NCBI GenBank assembly: GCA_000697665.1
Contig: KL197717.1
Span: 1-64,000, forward strand
Origin: Jaapia argillacea MUCL 33604
Taxonomy: Eukaryota > Basidiomycota > Agaricomycetes > Jaapiales > Jaapiaceae
Length of the DNA stretch: 64,000 bases
Reading direction: 5' to 3'
The translations under genes and the position numbers were made by a program. Shown here one piece after another: positions 61,685-64,000 of this stretch. Below the pieces are notes generated by a model, which was given only the letters and a program-made list of their open reading frames with translations, did not search any database and was not told the origin of the DNA. Numbering within the stretch: the first letter of the stretch is position 1; every line of letters starts with the position of its first letter.

Positions 61685-63087
61685 CTACACGACAGTATCG
61701 ATCGATGTTTTTCTGGATTGCTTCTCGCCGAGAGTACGGGACTCGGATTTGAGAAGAATGCCGGGGTGGAACAAGTTGAGGGTGTACATGGCGATGGTTA
61801 TCATCCCACCGTCAAGGACGTCTGTAAGAGTATGAGAAGATTAGGACGGAGCACTTGATTGAAACATGACGAGGATGAAACGCACTGAAGTAAACTTGAT
61901 TGCTGATGATACGGCCCGTCCAGCCATCAGTCAGTTCGACCGTACGATAAACAGACCTGCGACGAAGTTCCATTAATGTTGTCAAAGGCGTACTAGATGG
62001 GAGGGCTCACCGAATGAAGATGGTGACGGTGCTAAGTGCAAGACCCAATATCATGAGACGGGTGCGCTTGTCAATAGCCATTGCTCTCGAGAATTTGTTT
62101 AGGCTGCTTGAATCGACTTGGTTGGCGCCAGAAGTTGGCTCGACTTTTCGAACAGGCGTGTCGCGGTAGAAGCGCCAGAAGAACTCTATGGCGCAGGCGA
62201 CGTAGACGGTGAGGGCAGCTAAAAATTATACATAGATGTAAATAAAGCGAAAAAGGGGAGAATGAGAGGGAAAGCCAGACGTACCCATCTGGAAAACGAT
62301 ACCTCCCAACATGATGTGTGCTCCCTTGTCAGCATTCTTGTATTGACGAGCCGCCTGTGAGGCCGAGGCACCACCGACAGCTTGAACGATTAGGGCGATG
62401 AGATCCTGGAAAGGGAACAGTTTAACAACCCTAATGAGTGGGTGGCGAAATGAATGACTCACAAAGCTGCAGAAAACGATCATATCTATCTCACGATTAT
62501 AAGTTTGATGACATGAACAAAGGATCAACGAAGGAACTTACACCACATGGGGCTGAGACGGCTGTACTGAGGTCCTAGGCGACGAATGATCTTTCCAAGG
62601 ATGATAAAGTTAGCTGCGACGAGTGGAGTCGGGGCGATGATAGTGGTGGTAATTCTAAGCGTGAAGGTTATTGTTCAATTCCAATGAACGTAAATAATGT
62701 GGAATACTTACTGAATGAGGAAAGGGTTAAGCAGAGTGACATTTTGACTTGACCACAGGCGTCCTGACCATCCAAGAACCTCTGCCAAACCGGCTAATAC
62801 CGCGGTGGGAAACAGCCACCACATACGGTATCGAGTAGCTTGGAGTATGTGGAGAACTGCCCCGCGGGTTAGTAATGGCGAATATGAAATGGGCAGGGAA
62901 AACATACGGGTGGAGACGCTGAAGAGCACGACGAAGAGGATGCATATCCATTCAGTCGGGACGTAGTTGTATGGATTGTGGGGAGGGTGGGTGGAGGATT
63001 GAGCAGCTGTAATGGGGTATTAGAGTGGGTTGGGATATGTCTCAGACGAGTTCTGCGCTCACCTGCAGAGGAAGTTGTGCTTGACAT
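61685..63087 (-). CDS. RTA1-like seven-helix membrane protein, copy 2
   Basis: Starts MSSTTSSAG at 63087 and ends with SRKTSIDTVV and a stop at 61685-61687. Exons encode VLHILQATRYRMWWLFPTAV, EVLGWSGRLWSSQNVTLLNP, TTTIIAPTPLVAANFIILGK, IIRRLGPQYSRLSPMW, DLIALIVQAVGGASASQAAR, HIMLGGIVFQM, AIEFFWRFYRDTPVRKVEP, MAIDKRTRLMILGLALSTVT and DGGMITIAMYTLNLFHPG. Exon order and intron positions match copy 1, but the intron after FCSF uses an ordinary GTGAGT donor where copy 1 has GC. About 315 aa, intact. Expected role as for copy 1: lipid-translocation or efflux-related plasma-membrane protein. Confidence 0.87.
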
Positions 63088-63638
63088 TGTGCTTGAGTTG
63101 GTTTGTGTTGGTATTCCTGGCTACATCGAGGGACCTCTATATAGTGTTGAGAAGCGGACGAACGGGAATACTCCTGTTATCCCTGCGGACGGAAAGCACC
63201 GTCATTTGGAGATGATGGCATTCGCATGCAGACCGAATAGATCGTAAGCGGCGATGATGGTCGGAACAGTGACTGTGGCTGTGCTTATGGAGGGTTTTAC
63301 TTTGCGCTTAGTCACTCAAATTACGAGCTCCCCTGTGGCTTCAATCGGGTTTACAATTCCACCATCTGTTACTAGTAGACCGAGAACGATTTGAAGAGAT
63401 GCAGACACCATGCAGTTACTTGGAACAACCCCAACGACGAGTTCAGAGGGAAACATATAAATACAAATTCTTCGAAAGCAATGTGCCAAAGCAGTCGAAA
63501 CCTTTCAAGAAACGAACTAACCACTGGGCTCCCTTCTACTACTACACGTGTATCACCTCTCCCAAGTTTCGTTCAAGCGTTGTCTCCAAATCGCCCTTTT
63601 TTCGTCCGAGTCACCAAGTCACCTAATCGATCAATCGA
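63088..63638. other. Intergenic region
   Basis: Promoter side of RTA1-like copy 2 and 3' side of the gene entering from the right edge. The + frame 63391-63798 runs opposite that gene's last exon and is likely a shadow. Confidence 0.4.
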
Positions 63639-64000
63639 TCAAGGAATAGGAACCCTATCAGCCCACTTGAACCCCCCATCCAAACTCCCCACCGAATTCC
63701 TCAAACTATCCCTCCTACCTCCAGACCTTGGACTTCGGTTCAAGCTGGAGGATCGGGATAGAGGCGAGTTTGGGATAAATTCACCTGGAAGGGAGTAGTG
63801 TTAGACTCATCCAAAGGACTGTATGCGGTACAAAAGAAGGTCTAGGATAGAACTCACCAGATGACATGGAACCTTGAGAAGAAACAGATGAAGCCCTCCT
63901 ATGCCTCTGCATCCTCGTTGGATCAACATTCGGTACGTTTGCTACTCTTGCGAATAGTGACAGTACTATAGATATGCACAACCCCGAAGGCGATTCACAT
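63639..64000 (-). CDS. C-terminal exons of an unidentified Ser/Arg-rich protein (partial at right edge)
   Basis: The - strand reads DPTRMQRHRRASSVSSQGSM then SSG, a GTGAGT intron of about 60 nt (63,797-63,857), and GEFIPNSPLSRSSSLNRSPR, SGGRDSLRNSVGSLDGGFKW and ADRVPIP with a stop at 63639-63641. The Ser/Arg-rich, phosphorylation-prone tail with RRASSVS-like kinase sites is low in complexity, so the family cannot be named. The rest of the gene lies beyond the window. Confidence 0.6.

Overview
This is fungal nuclear DNA, most likely from an Agaricomycete (Basidiomycota). Nearly every gene I could follow is split by short GT-AG introns of about 50-70 nt, base composition is balanced, and the families present are typical of that group: TPR-CHAT proteins, a caspase with a basidiomycete-type C-terminal region, F-box/LRR proteins, RTA1-like membrane proteins, a perilipin-like lipid-droplet protein and a KDZ DNA transposon. 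Exon joins come from reading frame, splice-site sequence and family resemblance; no transcript or database evidence was available.

Layout. 1-12.3 kb is an array of four related F-box-type genes of one unusual family, interrupted by a small nuclear-protein candidate (2.1-3.0 kb) and the intact housekeeping COPII gene SEC23 (3.4-6.2 kb). 14.0-15.4 kb is an RTA1-like gene; a diverged sister copy lies inverted at 61.7-63.1 kb. 17,554-25,702 is one complete-looking KDZ-superfamily DNA transposon with about 380-bp terminal inverted repeats and an 8-bp target duplication (TGAGACGT/TGAGATGT). It carries a KDZ transposase on + and two accessory genes on -, one HMG-box-like and one with an RNase H1-N/viroplasmin-like fold. 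The transposase looks dead.

26.5-38.7 kb is the most interesting region. It holds a LodB-like flavoprotein gene (26,540-28,045), a decayed ferritin-like gene of the iminophenyl-pyruvate dimer synthase type (28.2-29.7 kb, - strand) and an intact LodA-like gene (36,340-38,717) with the residues expected for a cysteine tryptophylquinone (CTQ) cofactor. In bacteria LodB is needed to build CTQ in LodA, so this looks like a eukaryotic quinoprotein oxidase locus. Between its parts lie about 6 kb of repeat-rich, gene-poor DNA.

39.7-54.5 kb is a decay and immunity-like island. Two broken fragments of UDP-glucose:glycoprotein glucosyltransferase (39.7-42.7 and 49.3-50.8 kb) flank a C2-TPR-CHAT gene (43.2-47.0 kb) that carries in-frame stops. 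An intact 698-aa caspase-like gene (50.9-53.0 kb) and a second CHAT remnant (54.0-54.5 kb) follow. 55.4-63.1 kb returns to ordinary genes: a perilipin-like protein, an F-box/LRR-like protein and the second RTA1-like gene. The C-terminal exon of a further gene enters from the right edge.

Across 17-54 kb most nonsense codons and most differences between the KDZ repeats are C/T or G/A transitions, suggesting methylation-linked or RIP-like decay of duplicated DNA.
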